Origin: Rhynchosporium graminicola
Lineage: Eukaryota; Ascomycota; Leotiomycetes; Helotiales; Ploettnerulaceae
Length of the DNA: 64,000 nucleotides
Direction of reading: 5' to 3'
NCBI GenBank assembly: GCA_900074885.1
Contig: FJUW01000015.1
Span: forward strand, 787,906-851,905
A program made the position numbers and the translations under genes. Below the pieces are notes generated by a model. The model worked only from the letters and a program-made list of their open reading frames with translations, made no database searches and was not told where the DNA came from. Shown here piece by piece: positions 1 through 10,872 of this stretch (position 1 is its first letter; every line of letters begins with the position of its first letter).

Positions 1-70
1 TTTGGTTCTTCGAGCTAGCTTACCTGCCAGCTGGCCTGGCCTAGTTTAGTTACACCCGAAGTTCCCCTCA

Positions 71-112
71 CCTACTCTCCTCCTCTCCTCTCCTCTCCTC
101 TCCTCTCTCTCC
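71..112. repeat. TCCTC pyrimidine microsatellite
   Basis: A run of CTCCTCTCCTCTCC units gives an almost pure pyrimidine tract of about 40 nt on the plus strand. Confidence 0.85.
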
Positions 113-519
113 AGAAGAAGCACGCTTTATTTGCCACATCAATATTGCCGTCTGTACCCTTCCCCTCGCTCGCGCCCCTCCTCTCCTCGGTCTTCCCAAT
201 CTGGAAACCCGACCACAGAGTCTGACATGAGCAAAGCTGACAGACTGAGAATGGGATGCACTGAACCCCGCTTTATTATATTGACTGTTTTGGCTGTACA
301 AGTATGTGTGTGGTCAGAATGGGATATCCCGATAATGTTAAAGTTATGGTAAAGAGCTCGATTGGAGCGGCTTTGCATTGGGGGGAAACCCGAATGCTGC
401 TGTTGCATTCTTGTCTGGCCGGTGTGATCTAGACCCATTATTGATAGTTAGGTAAGCAATCTATGGCGGCCGTTACAGGTGTCTCATCTGAGATGTTTGT
501 CAATGCGCCCGGAATAAAC

Positions 520-1045
520 CCATTGCGTTATTATACCTCAGTATCGAAGGTATAAAAGCTTCTATATTAAAGATTCCCCTATATAGCGACTTTATAATAC
601 TAAGAGATATATATAGAGCTACGCGAAGATCTCAAGGTAATAATTGACAGGGAAGTAATTACTTACCAAGAAATCTAAGCTCTAATCATATTAATCGTCA
701 GTTCCTGTTCTCCTCCTTCGGATATTATAGTAGCGGTATACTAAGTATGACTATCAATATGCGCGAATAGCCGCGACTCGGATGTAAGTGGAGCTTCGAG
801 CGCGTATCCCTCCGACCGCTGTTAACACCTTATACTTTTTTATAAGGCAGTCGAGTGTCCTATAAGCAGCCCTAAAGGCAGGGGTTCAGGCGGGATAATA
901 TAGCGCACACTCTCTAGAGTACCCCGTAAAGCTATAAGAGTATAGCTAGTAACTTTTATTGTTACTATGATCTAAAAAGCTACCTAGGTATAGTTGAAAA
1001 TACCTCTCGATTATAACAAGCAATAGAGGTACTTACCTAGGTAGT
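520..1045. other. AT-rich hairpin-rich island, possible decayed element
   Basis: TpA-rich sequence contrasts with the GC-richer flanks. It contains inverted repeats: TATACCT/AGGTATA near 535-555, CCTTATA/TATAAGG at 828-847, and a nested pair at the right edge with outer arms CTACCTAGGTA (980-990) and TACCTAGGTAG (1034-1044) around inner arms TACCTCT/AGAGGTA. No coding remnant was recognised. A RIP-decayed repeat is the likeliest explanation, but that is inference. Confidence 0.4.
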
Positions 1046-1525
1046 TCTCGTGATTTTCCAGATGAGACACCCACGCCTTGACCGGCCCCCATAGCAATCG
1101 AACTCAAGTTTCTTCCTGGGATACTTGGCGCGGCAGCATCTTACCCAATAACCGTAATGTGAATGCCATGTTTCCGGTGGGACAGTATTATTCGCATGCG
1201 AAAACCGAGACGTGCAAAGGTAACACTCGTACAACACTTTAGCAGGCGCGAATTCGAATCGAACACATTTTATATCGGAAGATAGAGATGCTACGGGCGA
1301 GGGAGGCGGTGTTGTTCTCAAAAAGTTTTGCTTTCGCTGCTTGTCTCAAAGTTGCTGCGTCTAAGAAGAGGTCTGTCGTCAATTTCTTGCGACCTAGCCT
1401 GTCTGGTGTGCGGAACATGCTGTCCACCGGGAGCCATGGTATTGGATTCTGTGGATAAGTGCCTTGGATTATCCGTGTAATCAACAAGTATTATTTTGCT
1501 GCTACAAAGTAGCATGAGACTTATA

Positions 1526-1556
1526 CAGCACAGCACAGCACAGCACAGCACAGCAC
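1526..1556. repeat. CAGCA tandem repeat
   Basis: Six consecutive CAGCA pentamers. Confidence 0.9.
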
Positions 1557-2080
1557 GATATCTTCTCCATACGCGAAGCCCGGTGATATGTTTCAGTGAT
1601 ATTTCCTGGGCATCTCATCACCGTTCCGTAGTCTCTAATGCAGCTCAAGTACCCACTCGAATGCCAAAATGCCCTACCTCATGCAGAAAGACGACGGCTT
1701 TTCAACCGCCATTGCCATGACCTTTCCAAGAGATTGGAATTTCAGCTTAGTGACCTTCCTTCCTTTCTTCCTCAATTGGTTTGGCTCGGTTTGACGTTCG
1801 AGTAGCAGTGTTGTTACAGAGTCTATCTAGAGTAGGACTACAGGAGCGAAGTGTTTGGATATATAACAAGACAGAATCTATCGAATCTACATATACCGGA
1901 CATCCCAACGCCCAACACCGTCTAAGGTAACAGTTATAGGTAGTGTAGTGTTACATCCCATCCCGTCCCGTCCCAGCTTCACCAATTCAAACGCCAGTAA
2001 TGCTTCCCATACCAAAATACAAACCACGATCCTTACCAGCTAGACAGGCCTCAATTCAAACTCTCTGGATCATATCGGGA

Positions 2081-3883
2081 TCAAAGCTTAAGATTGCCGA
2101 CAACCGGCATTACCGCGACCTCATTCGCCCTCGCAGCTGTACCACCCTCCCTCACTCTCCTCTCCCTCCTGCCCGCCTCCAATTCCCTATTAATCAGCGC
2201 CCGATCTAGATCTTCATCTCTCCAGCTCCTGCCCCGTCTGCCTCCTTCACCCCACATGCTGACTCTCTGGACCTTTCTCAGCTTAGTCAGTCCGTACGCG
2301 CAAACAACACCAGCGAAGACCATGCTCCAGCCTGTGACACCCCAGAAGCCGATATCGGAATCCTCGATGAAGTTCTTCAAATTCATGCCGTAAAGCGCGG
2401 CGATGAATGCACCTGAGCCAATGCCTAGCGTGCCAATGGAGAATTTCAGATCGAGCAACATGAGGGAGTTGCGGTTGGCGTCGAGGATGGCTTTTACGCT
2501 GTGAAAGGGTCAGTATTTGATTTCAAAGCTGGGGAATGGGGTTCCTTATAACAAGGGAAAAGATTGGAATGTGTAGGGGCACATACATTTCCTCTGTATT
2601 ACGGATATTCGAAACCAAATTCCCAGACTCCTGCACGATCTCATCGCAAAGCTTATGGTAAGATTCAAGAAGCATCTCTACTTCCGTATGGTCATCCTCT
2701 CCGCGCACCAGATCATGGCTCTTCTCAGTGAGGTACATGGCCGCCAGATCATCATCTGCCTCTAATACCTCATCGATAGCATCTCGAACCAGCTTAGCTT
2801 TCTGCTCAAATGTGCCCAATTTCTTCGAGTAAACAAGCAGAACTCGTAGCTTATCCCTATCGATGTCTTCTTCTAGCTGCCGTAAGACTCTGACGACAGG
2901 TTTCCTTACCCCTTCGAATTCCTTCTCTAAACTTGTTATCGCGGAGATGAGCACTGCTTCCAAAGCACGGAACTCGTATGGAAGACCACCTGCTAGTGGC
3001 GAGGCTTGTTTTTGCCGTAGTTTATCTTCAAGGTCGTAGATGAAAGCGCTCTGGTTGTAGGAGTCTGTGGTTCCGTAGGCATCGAAGACGAGGACACGAT
3101 TGGCCTTGATGAGGACGCGGAGGTGGAGAAGGTTGATCAGGATGGCTGAAGGACGGACGAGGATATGTGGGAGGAGACTACTATCAATTTTCCTGAGATC
3201 GCGAGGCAGGAGTCCATACTAAAGCAGACAATGTTAGCAAGGTACTTAAGTGAGCCATTGAAGTACTGATAGGACCGTACTTTTGCAATCAGCTCGCTCT
3301 TCTTGAACTCCCCACTAGCAAGCACTACATTCCCACTCTCATCAAACTCCGTACAACGAAGCTTAGGCTGCGCAGCAGCTTTTGCAGATATATGCCTTCC
3401 GAGACTGAACATCGAGTTTTCGCTATCCTCCTCTGATCCATGTGATGTGGAAGGCAAATCGTCTGGCCGCAGAGGTCGCCCAACTCTCAGTGATGCAGCG
3501 CCCCAGAGCTTCTGATGCCATTTCTTGGATCCTGAATGGGCATTCCGCTGTGTAACCAAGGATCCTCCATAACCTAGGTTCCTCCTCCAAGCTATGACGT
3601 GTGATTTGGCTGAAGAGGCATTGAGTGCTGGAGCAGCTCGCGGCCACAGACATTCAAGACTGAGAATCCCAGCTTCAACAGTGGCGCGCCGCGGCGAATA
3701 TGTGTACAGTCGTCTAGTATTCGAAGGATACTTCACATTGCTGCTCGTTCGTAGGTGCGATGTTCGAGCTTGCGACGTGGAAGCAGTTCGAGGGTTAGGA
3801 CTGAAGAAGCAGATACTTTCTGATTGCGACTTGAGGAATTTAAGGAGGGTTGCTGAGGGTGCGGGTGCATGCAGAGACCGCAT
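2081..3883 (-). CDS. MRS2: Mitochondrial magnesium channel Mrs2/Lpe10 (CorA family)
   Basis: This inner-membrane CorA-type channel carries Mg2+ into the mitochondrial matrix. Three exons (3883-3281, 3218-2587, 2498-2081) join in phase to 550 residues. The N-terminus is long, basic and Ser/Arg-rich, as expected of a matrix-targeting sequence. The central part is helical and charged. Near the C-terminus come a hydrophobic helix ending in the family signature GMN (about residue 447), a short acidic loop (EDSD) and a second hydrophobic helix, followed by a basic tail, which is the Mrs2 layout. Donors are GTACGG and GTATGT. I cannot separate Mrs2 from its paralogue Lpe10. The start is the first ATG in frame and gives the presequence. 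Confidence 0.93.
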
Positions 3884-4858
3884 GGCCGCTAGATTATGTA
3901 TTACTTGCAGTATTATGAGGTATGACCCTTCATCTGCTGTGTAGAGCTGGCGATTCTGGGGTTGGGATCATAATTTAGAAGCTTGAATTTCGAGGCTGTT
4001 AATCCTTGCAATTGGTCACATGACGTAACAATTACCTCTCAGTTGAATAAATGTATAAGGAGCTTTTGAAGTTATGAGATCTATGCGATCTATCTATTGA
4101 ATTGTGGTGTATTATGATATTTACAGAGGCCTAGTCCTTTTTCATATGGCTATTACAAAGAAGTTAAGTTCGCTTGGTCATAGAAACGCTTCGTTTGGTT
4201 TCAGCACCTAATAATCATCGATATTGTTTCGATAAATTAACTAGTATGAAGAAATTGATTACCAGCCTAACCAAAGATCCATGTCTTCGATGCTAAGCTG
4301 GGTCCCAGTGAAGCTAACACCTCTAAACTCGTAGGTAACTCTTTCGGTCAGAAAAGTCATGAACTAGGTTGGAGATTACCGTCCAGGAGTGATCTCTAAA
4401 ATTTGTATAATTTTGGGAACGAATTTGTCCCTGTTCCCGGAAGTCAGGTTTACCTAGATGTGTTTATTAAACATATCCATACCTGTTAATCTCACTGGTG
4501 TATCAAATGTCGGGAAAATGAAGTCAGAAATCATAAGCAGCAAATCAAGAGGCAAGTGTGTTTACAAGCAATAATGCCTCGTGTCGTCATCATTGCTCTA
4601 TTATCAGAAGTGGCACAAGCAAGCGCTGAGTGGCAGAGTCATGCCGGGTATTGAAAGAAAACAAGCATCGTGCCATCACTCCGTCCGTCCGTCCTTCCAT
4701 CCCGCCCCCATGCTATCGTACAAGCTCCTGTCATTCCATCCTCTCATTAACATCCAATCCGACCCTCTTCCTTAGTCCATCCGAGATCGTATCGTAGATT
4801 GACGTTGCCGAACAGCGTATGGTTGTTTGTTGGTTTGGTGTTCAGTAGACAGGAAGGT
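3884..4858. other. gene-free spacer
   Basis: No convincing coding potential. It covers the upstream region of MRS2 and the 3' side of the small minus-strand gene that ends at 4859. A short CCGT repeat lies near 4680. Confidence 0.6.
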
Positions 4859-5118
4859 TTAGACGTGGCTGGTGGTGTGAGTTCCACCTCTGCGTCTCTT
4901 TCCTCCACGGCCGCAGGTGAGGCAGCTGACGATGATACCGAAGAAGGAGGCAATGCCGTTGATGATAGCCTTGAGGATACCGGCGATACCGTTGACGACT
5001 GCCATGATGCAGGCTCCGATGGTCTGGAACAGAGACTTGATCTATTGTTGACGTTAGCGGAAGATCGACGAGCGAAGGTGAGGTAGAAAAAACTTACGCA
5101 TGATACGACGGCACCCAT
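4859..5118 (-). CDS. Small conserved hydrophobic protein with N-myristoylation-type start
   Basis: Two exons (5118-5098 and 5041-4859) are separated by a 56-nt GTAAG...TAG intron and encode 67 residues. Exon 1 gives MGAVVSC: Gly2 plus Ser6 fits the N-myristoylation consensus, and Cys7 could be palmitoylated. The middle consists of alternating Ile/Val/Ala/Gly-rich helical stretches (GIAGILKAIINGIASF) and a Cys pair (SCLTC), and the tail is basic (GGKRRRGG). I recall similar small proteins, of unknown function, in many ascomycetes. A membrane-associated lipidated peptide is inferred. The short first exon makes this gene easy to miss. Confidence 0.75.
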
Positions 5119-7090
5119 TTTGGAGATGTTGCGCTTTGCGGCTTGAGGATGATTATGTGTTTTGGATTTGTGGTAAAGAAGAGCTGCGAGGGTTGTTGTC
5201 TCGAAGGTTATGTGTTTGTGTGTTGGGTGTCTGTGTGTTGATAAAATGGAAGAACAAAGCTCGAAAGACAGGAAGGGTGCCTCGAGCTATATACGATCGC
5301 TCACCTTGGCCCAGCCAGCCGGCAACCTGTAACTCATGGTGTCACCTGAACGAAGGCGCGTCATAGGTAGACCAAGACACAGCGCAAACAACAAAACTGA
5401 CCATGTCCACCCTCACACCTCACCTCACCTCACCTCGCCTCACCATGCAGTCTCTTCCTTGTCCTGTCCAGAAAAATCAACTCTCAGACAAGGATCGGGA
5501 GCCGAACTCGAGTCCAAATGACGTCGACGTGATATTTTTCTCGTCAGCAGTACCCATTTCTACAAGCTGCGTTGCAGCCTTCGTTTATGCTTGAAACCCA
5601 GCTGGGCTCGGCAAGGATGGCCGGCCGGCCGGACATCACATCCCACATCCGTTTTCATTGATTGGTACGAGCACAATCAAAGTCGGCTATGAGGTACTGT
5701 ATGTGAAATCAAGGAATCCCAGATTTGAGATCTGGGGCTAGTAATGATCGACGGCAGATACGCCACGCCACAGTGTGGCTGGTGACGCCACGATTTGACA
5801 GCGGCGGCGGCTTTGTTTTGCGAGCGAACCATACAAACCGGGCGATCGTTAGTTGACTGCGCTGACTCGTAACATTTGGCTAGTTTAACGTTTATCTTCA
5901 TGTTCAGACATGCGATCGGGTGATGTCCACAAGTCCAGATTTTTAATTGAAAAAGATTTACGCTGCAGAGAATCCCGGTAGGAACAAACAAAGCAAGTTC
6001 AAGATATGACGTCGGTGGTGACAAAGGTCGAGCCTTGTATCAAGGTAAATCTTCCGATGAAATGATACCAAGAGCCGCTGGAACGCTCGACCTCCTGGAC
6101 CGCAATATACTGTAAGCTCAACCTCAGACTTCTGGAAGGACGACTGTTGATTGGCCAGAGTGGACTTGTAAAAAGCCCATGATCAATCATGAGGAAAATT
6201 TGAATGCCGTATCAAGGTTATCCTTGCTGATTTGCGGTACTGCAGACCGGGCCAGAGCCGTCCAAGCTTTCCCATTTGGACCCCACATGTACTGCGAGTG
6301 TTCAAGCTTGAGGCGCACCTAGGCAAAGACTTTTTGATATACATTTTGCGGCGCAGAGGATAATAATTGGGTCACCTTCTGTTGCAAGCCAGAGCGCAAC
6401 AGGAAGGAAACATACTGGGTATTACAGCAAACATAATGGATCTGCTTCCAAGAGACAAAGGAATCTACTATACAATATGAATAAAAACAACACGCATCGT
6501 ATCAGAAGATCTGCCTAGCTAGCAATCCTTCCAAGTTCCCAGGAAAATATCAATTTTGCACTGCAATCATCTCCGGTCTTGCCAGGGGTTTGTTTCTACA
6601 AGCGAAATCTCCTTGCCGCTTCGCTTACATCGGCATCCTGGGAAGCAGATGTAAACAAAGCCAAAGGCAAAACAGGAGTGAAAGCCGGGCATATTTATTC
6701 CCTATGCTCTGGACATGTAAACGAAAGCTTCCTCGTATGTCCTCTTACGCGATAGTCGTCACTTTTCCAGGTAAGGGCTCACTCAGTCAGGAGTTGAGAG
6801 AGTGCTAGAATGAACGGAAGACACATAAACCCATTCCCGGACGACTTCTTACCGGAACATTCACACATACCCTCGCCGAAAAGTCAACAAGAAACAGTAC
6901 TCTTTTTCGTCAAATTCTTATACCCCTCTCCCAATTCTACTTCACCAGTCTACCCCCTTCCAAGCACCTCACCTCCACCTAAATTTACCATCTCCAAACA
7001 CTGCCCCTGAATACCTCGATCATGAAACCCCCGCGCATCACACTCCAACGCTTCCATCTTGCACCCCAGATTGCCTTTAAAAAAAAAGTC
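5119..7090. other. gene-free spacer
   Basis: About 2 kb without a supportable gene. It contains a CTCACC repeat (listed separately), a GGCCGGCCGGCC palindrome near 5620 and generally unstructured sequence. Confidence 0.55.
5411..5444. repeat. CTCACC tandem repeat
   Basis: Short array of CTCACCTCACC-type units, slightly degenerate at the right end. Confidence 0.8.
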
Positions 7091-7534
7091 TCAGAAGAAC
7101 TGCTTCGAAAATCCCTCGATGGTGTTGGCGCTCGACCCGAAACAAGGTTCGGGCTTCACGATGACTTTGGTCGAGATGGCATAAGTGATGGCTATCCCGT
7201 ACTTGTTGTTCTCAGGGGACATGAATATCAGCTCCTCGAGAGGAAGTGATTCGGCTCCAGGCAACAAGGATAAATTGAATGGCTCACTGCCATCTATCCC
7301 AAATTCAGCATGCCGAGACTGGTAAGCGCTGAATCGGAAATGCGAATCGGAGATGACAGCTAGGCGTAAGATCCACATGTTACCGCGAGGTTGCTCAGCC
7401 TCAACATGTGGTTTGAGATGAGACTCTTCTAAAGCTGTCAAGCTGCTTGTGCATCTCAATATCCTATAGAGCAACATCTTCTCCGGCAGAGCTTGGTGAC
7501 TAATTCTGAACGGTGAGATCTCTTGAGAGTGCAT
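7091..7534 (-). CDS. Possible hypothetical protein, 147 residues
   Basis: A single open frame starts with ATG and ends in GFSKQFF. It has ordinary amino-acid composition and a region (LPLEELIFMSPENNKYGIAI) that could be structured. I recognise no family. No splice signals clearly extend it, and it may be the last exon of a larger or decayed gene. It lies just downstream of an F-box-like gene on the same strand. Support is the open frame alone. Confidence 0.25.
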   Translation of the reverse strand: MHSQEISPFRISHQALPEKMLLYRILRCTSSLTALEESHLKPHVEAEQPRGNMWILRLAVISDSHFRFSAYQSRHAEFGIDGSEPFNLSLLPGAESLPLEELIFMSPENNKYGIAITYAISTKVIVKPEPCFGSSANTIEGFSKQFF

Positions 7535-7942
7535 TTGTGCTGTAATCAGGCTCTAGAACGCGGGCAGCAATCCCACTTGAGGCAGTCCCAGATCAGGGAG
7601 AGACTTTTGAGGTGGAGAGAGAAATTGAGTGGTCTTTCTTTGTCCCAATCATGGATCGATCTTTTGAGGCCATTTTGGTGGCTGGAGAAGAATGTATATC
7701 GCAAGGCAGTATGGAATAGTAAAGGAGGAGGCTGTGAGACAATAAAGTGACAATTAATACTATTAACATGCTGCCAAGGTATATGTTGGATAAAAAAGCT
7801 ATATGCAAGCACTTTCCCGCATCATTGGTTAGAAACTATTAACGAAGGAGGCACGAGAAACCCAGTCGGCTTCAGATGTAAGTAAAAACACTCGCAGAAC
7901 GTAAAACGGGTCTGTATTGAATTTTGTATTGCTTTTGCTTAT
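7535..7942. other. spacer
   Basis: Nothing supportable seen between the two minus-strand frames. Confidence 0.5.
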
Positions 7943-8746
7943 TCAATCCCTTACGATGAAGAAAAGCATCTTACGTGGACCATGCATCGTAGACCAAACC
8001 AGCTCCTTCTTGTTAAATTTGGCTCCCTCATTTCGAGTTGCGTTTTCAATATTCAAGCTCAACTTCACAAGAGCCTCTTGTACCTCATCATCCTCAATAA
8101 CTCCCTCAATCCCTAGATTGCGAAGGGATCCTAATCTCGCCAAAGAATGCTTTGCCGGCTTGAGCTGAATCTCGCACGCGATCTTTCCATCATTCTTCTG
8201 CGCTGATGGCAGGTAAATAGGTTCAAAAAAAGGCCGTATAGGCTCACTCGTATAGTTCAGATGCAATGTATGCAAGTTACTTACAAGCGAGGGTCTATTG
8301 AACAGCGTTCGTAGAAGGTAGATCTCCCTGTAAGAAAAACTTATCGACAAGGCACCGACGTTTTCGGATTGACTCCCTATGCCGTTGAAAAATCGTACGC
8401 AGGATAGAGGTGTTTCGAAGACAAACGTGGCATGCTTGTAGTACAAGTGCCTGGTCTCTTTATAGAAGAAGTGGCTTGTCAAAGAAAGCCCTTGGCCGCA
8501 TCGACAGCCTCTATGCGCTGTATCTGTGTAGATCCTGTATGGAAATGGGTACGTGTAGTCACAATGGTAAATCTTGAAAATTTCATTGTAGATCTGCTGT
8601 CGGAGTTCGGGTGGGAGGGTTTGTAAAGAGGTGGTTTCGAATCCCGGAGAAGAGGCTTCGGATGGTAACGTTGCGTCCAACGGCATGGTGGTGTCTTGTC
8701 TCATGTCTGCGGGATTATCGAAGAAGGATGGAAGTATTTGCAGCAT
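7943..8746 (-). CDS. F-box-like / 2EXR-type hypothetical protein
   Basis: An intronless frame of 267 residues. After a variable N-terminus it has the motif TLPPELRQQIYNEIF, the hallmark opening of fungal F-box-like and 2EXR domains. Then come features common in that class: LTSHFFYKETRHLYY followed by scattered Leu-rich segments and LGSLRNLGIEG. Such proteins may act as substrate adaptors of SCF ubiquitin ligases, but no partner can be read from the sequence. Two in-frame starts exist, at residue 1 and at the Met in MRQDTTMP. The upstream one is annotated. They are typical lineage-specific, fast-evolving fungal genes. Confidence 0.65.
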   Translation of the reverse strand: MLQILPSFFDNPADMRQDTTMPLDATLPSEASSPGFETTSLQTLPPELRQQIYNEIFKIYHCDYTYPFPYRIYTDTAHRGCRCGQGLSLTSHFFYKETRHLYYKHATFVFETPLSCVRFFNGIGSQSENVGALSISFSYREIYLLRTLFNRPSLVSNLHTLHLNYTSEPIRPFFEPIYLPSAQKNDGKIACEIQLKPAKHSLARLGSLRNLGIEGVIEDDEVQEALVKLSLNIENATRNEGAKFNKKELVWSTMHGPRKMLFFIVRD

Positions 8747-9244
8747 CGATGCCCTTTTGTACCCATGTGTAGGTAGGTAAGGTAGATAAGGAATTTCAAA
8801 GAGTTCGGTTACTCGGTATATGGACTAGCGACGAGGCTGAAGATTACCTGGAGCCCTGCAGCATTAGCGCGGGGCTTGACAAGGCTGAGATTAAGTTTGT
8901 TAAAAACATGATCTTCGACGTTGCTCCCCGATTCCAGCTTACTTCCTGGTAGAAGACCTATGGAACTCACGCCGATCAAGATCCCAGGCAAATACAAACG
9001 GAGCAAGACAAAAGCTGCAGTAGAAGCCAGGAAAGCATTAGTTAGTTCCTATGCCACATCCAGAAATTTATCTCTTCCTTTCAGTATATGAAAATATATT
9101 AATATTCAGATCCAGAATCGCAGACCTGGACGTCCTCTGAAATCCCTCGAAAATGTTTCCTCCAAAGCGACTTCGGAAGCCCTACCTCAGGAAGGAAAAG
9201 AAGTCAAGAAACGAACCCTTAAAACCATAAAATCCAAACGCAAA
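8747..9244. other. divergent promoter region between two F-box-like genes
   Basis: A 498-nt spacer between divergently transcribed F-box-like genes. No coding sequence or clear motif seen. Confidence 0.5.
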
Positions 9245-10417
9245 ATGTCACTCTTGGAAAAACTCCCCATGGAACTCTTAGAGCTTGTCTTCCAATTTTG
9301 TCTCAACCTCGACTTGCCAAAGGCTAGTCCTGTGTTAGCCGGAAAGTTGGCCAGTATCACGGTGTATAATTGGACCATAATGAGGGCATTCGGCCCAAGT
9401 TGGGAGAGGGGGTTTGCGAGGCACCAGGTGATAGGAGAGAAGGATCATGAAGATGATGGTGTGAGGGAGGAAGTGGAAGAGGAAGATGCGGAGTTGCAAA
9501 GTGCGGTATTGAGATGTCGCTGGGCGAGCTTGGAAGTTATGTTGAGGGCGAAGGAGGTGTGGATACAGAAGTATGCGGACGATCGACAGTTTGAACCGCT
9601 TTGTAAGTCTACTGCACTTTTCAACTTCTTGAGTTTCACTACCAACACAATCATAGACTTCCTCAAGGAGAAGAATACTACCGCCAGTCCACCACTTCCT
9701 GATTCCAATTCGGACTCGGATTCAGCTCCTCAAGATGTAGGCAACACTAGTCCTACTGACACAGAATCACTTTTACTGGCTCCGGCTACAACACCCCGCC
9801 TAACACCCTCTCAATACCTTGAAACCGACTACGCCGACTTTCTCTCCTTCACCTCCTCCTCGCCCGACGGTCCCTGGCCTTGGCACACCATATGCTGGAG
9901 CAGCTATACTGACCTCTCACCCACTCTCGAAATCCCACACTCTCTCCTCTCTCCACCCTTCACTCCATCTTCCTTGAAATACCTGTTCCATCTCCTCAGG
10001 CACGGCGCACGAATATCATGGCTCTCGTCGACTAGTGGAGAAGTAGCGCTTTCTGGTCTCCGAGCCGCTGTAAAAGAGTGCAATATACAAGCTGTGCATT
10101 TACTGGTCTGGAGTGGATTGTTAGAGACATTGGATGGAGAGATGTTAATCTGGGTGTTGAGGAATGCCGGGGTTGGTGGTGGTCGGGGTGAAGAGGAGGG
10201 CAAGAATTTGAAGGTGGATGAGAGGTTTAGGACTGTGAATCAGATCTTGAGGCTGGGATACACTGTGCTAGGAGTGAAGGAGAGGGGTATGATAGAGATT
10301 GAGTTATCAGATATGAGAGACGAGGCGTTGATGGCTGGCGATGACGAAGGAGTGGAGTTCGTAAGGAGGATCGTCGAGTCAGAGACATTACGAGGGAGGA
10401 TTGATGTTAGGTTGTAG
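9245..10417 (+). CDS. F-box-domain hypothetical protein
   Basis: The protein opens with LEKLPMELLELVFQFCLNLDLPKAS, a standard F-box start, followed by an acidic stretch and helical repeats that resemble a degenerate ankyrin-type C-terminal half (HLLRHGARI..., AVHLLVWSGLLE). Read straight through, it has 390 residues. A good 54-nt intron (9603-9656, GTAAGT...CATAG) lies in frame and would remove 18 residues, giving 372. Such genes usually encode SCF adaptors or lineage-specific proteins of unknown target. No partner is visible in the neighbourhood. Confidence 0.7.
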   Translation: MSLLEKLPMELLELVFQFCLNLDLPKASPVLAGKLASITVYNWTIMRAFGPSWERGFARHQVIGEKDHEDDGVREEVEEEDAELQSAVLRCRWASLEVMLRAKEVWIQKYADDRQFEPLCKSTALFNFLSFTTNTIIDFLKEKNTTASPPLPDSNSDSDSAPQDVGNTSPTDTESLLLAPATTPRLTPSQYLETDYADFLSFTSSSPDGPWPWHTICWSSYTDLSPTLEIPHSLLSPPFTPSSLKYLFHLLRHGARISWLSSTSGEVALSGLRAAVKECNIQAVHLLVWSGLLETLDGEMLIWVLRNAGVGGGRGEEEGKNLKVDERFRTVNQILRLGYTVLGVKERGMIEIELSDMRDEALMAGDDEGVEFVRRIVESETLRGRIDVRL

Positions 10418-10872
10418 AAAAACAGCAGCTTGTCAAATGAAAGAAACTATGAAAGAGATTATCATTTGCCAGAGCAAAAGATTCTTCAATTTTCTTTTGT
10501 CTAAAGTTAGTAGTCATATAGAAGTACTGATTATCGCTTACATGTCTGGCTTTCCTCCCGTCGAGTTGAGAAACACTAAGCGATATCCTAAAGATCTTAG
10601 TATTTCAGATGGCAGCACTTGTTGAGACTAAATTACTAATGAAACTTAACAACCAGTCAGAGTAATCAGGAATCTTCATTTGCTGGAACAGTAGGAAGAT
10701 TATGTGCTGTCAAGATCTTCTAAATAATGGACCTCGGATAATGCTCCAGCAGATCAGAGACCTCATACACAATTTGTCGTGGGTATCTTTTCGCTTTCGT
10801 CAACTACATGCTAGCTAACACAATAACTGGAACGTACTCCAACACATAAGTAATGCTTCTGATCACGCACCA
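10418..10872. other. convergent 3' spacer
   Basis: Lies between the 3' ends of the F-box gene and RAD1. No gene seen. Confidence 0.5.

Larger units (their letters stand above)
1..2080. other. gene-free leading region
   Basis: I see no supportable gene in the first 2 kb. It holds a pyrimidine-rich microsatellite, an AT-rich island with several hairpins and a CAGCA repeat, each listed separately. Short reading frames here lack conserved motifs and good starts. Confidence 0.6.

Noticed and set aside
1037..1321. 94-codon minus-strand frame with several Cys and His residues
   Set aside because: No regular zinc-finger spacing, no ATG at its start (TTG), and it overlaps the AT-rich island edge.
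8626..8645. GGTTTCGAATCCC resembling a tRNA B box
   Set aside because: Lies within the coding frame of the F-box-like gene and no A box or cloverleaf surrounds it.
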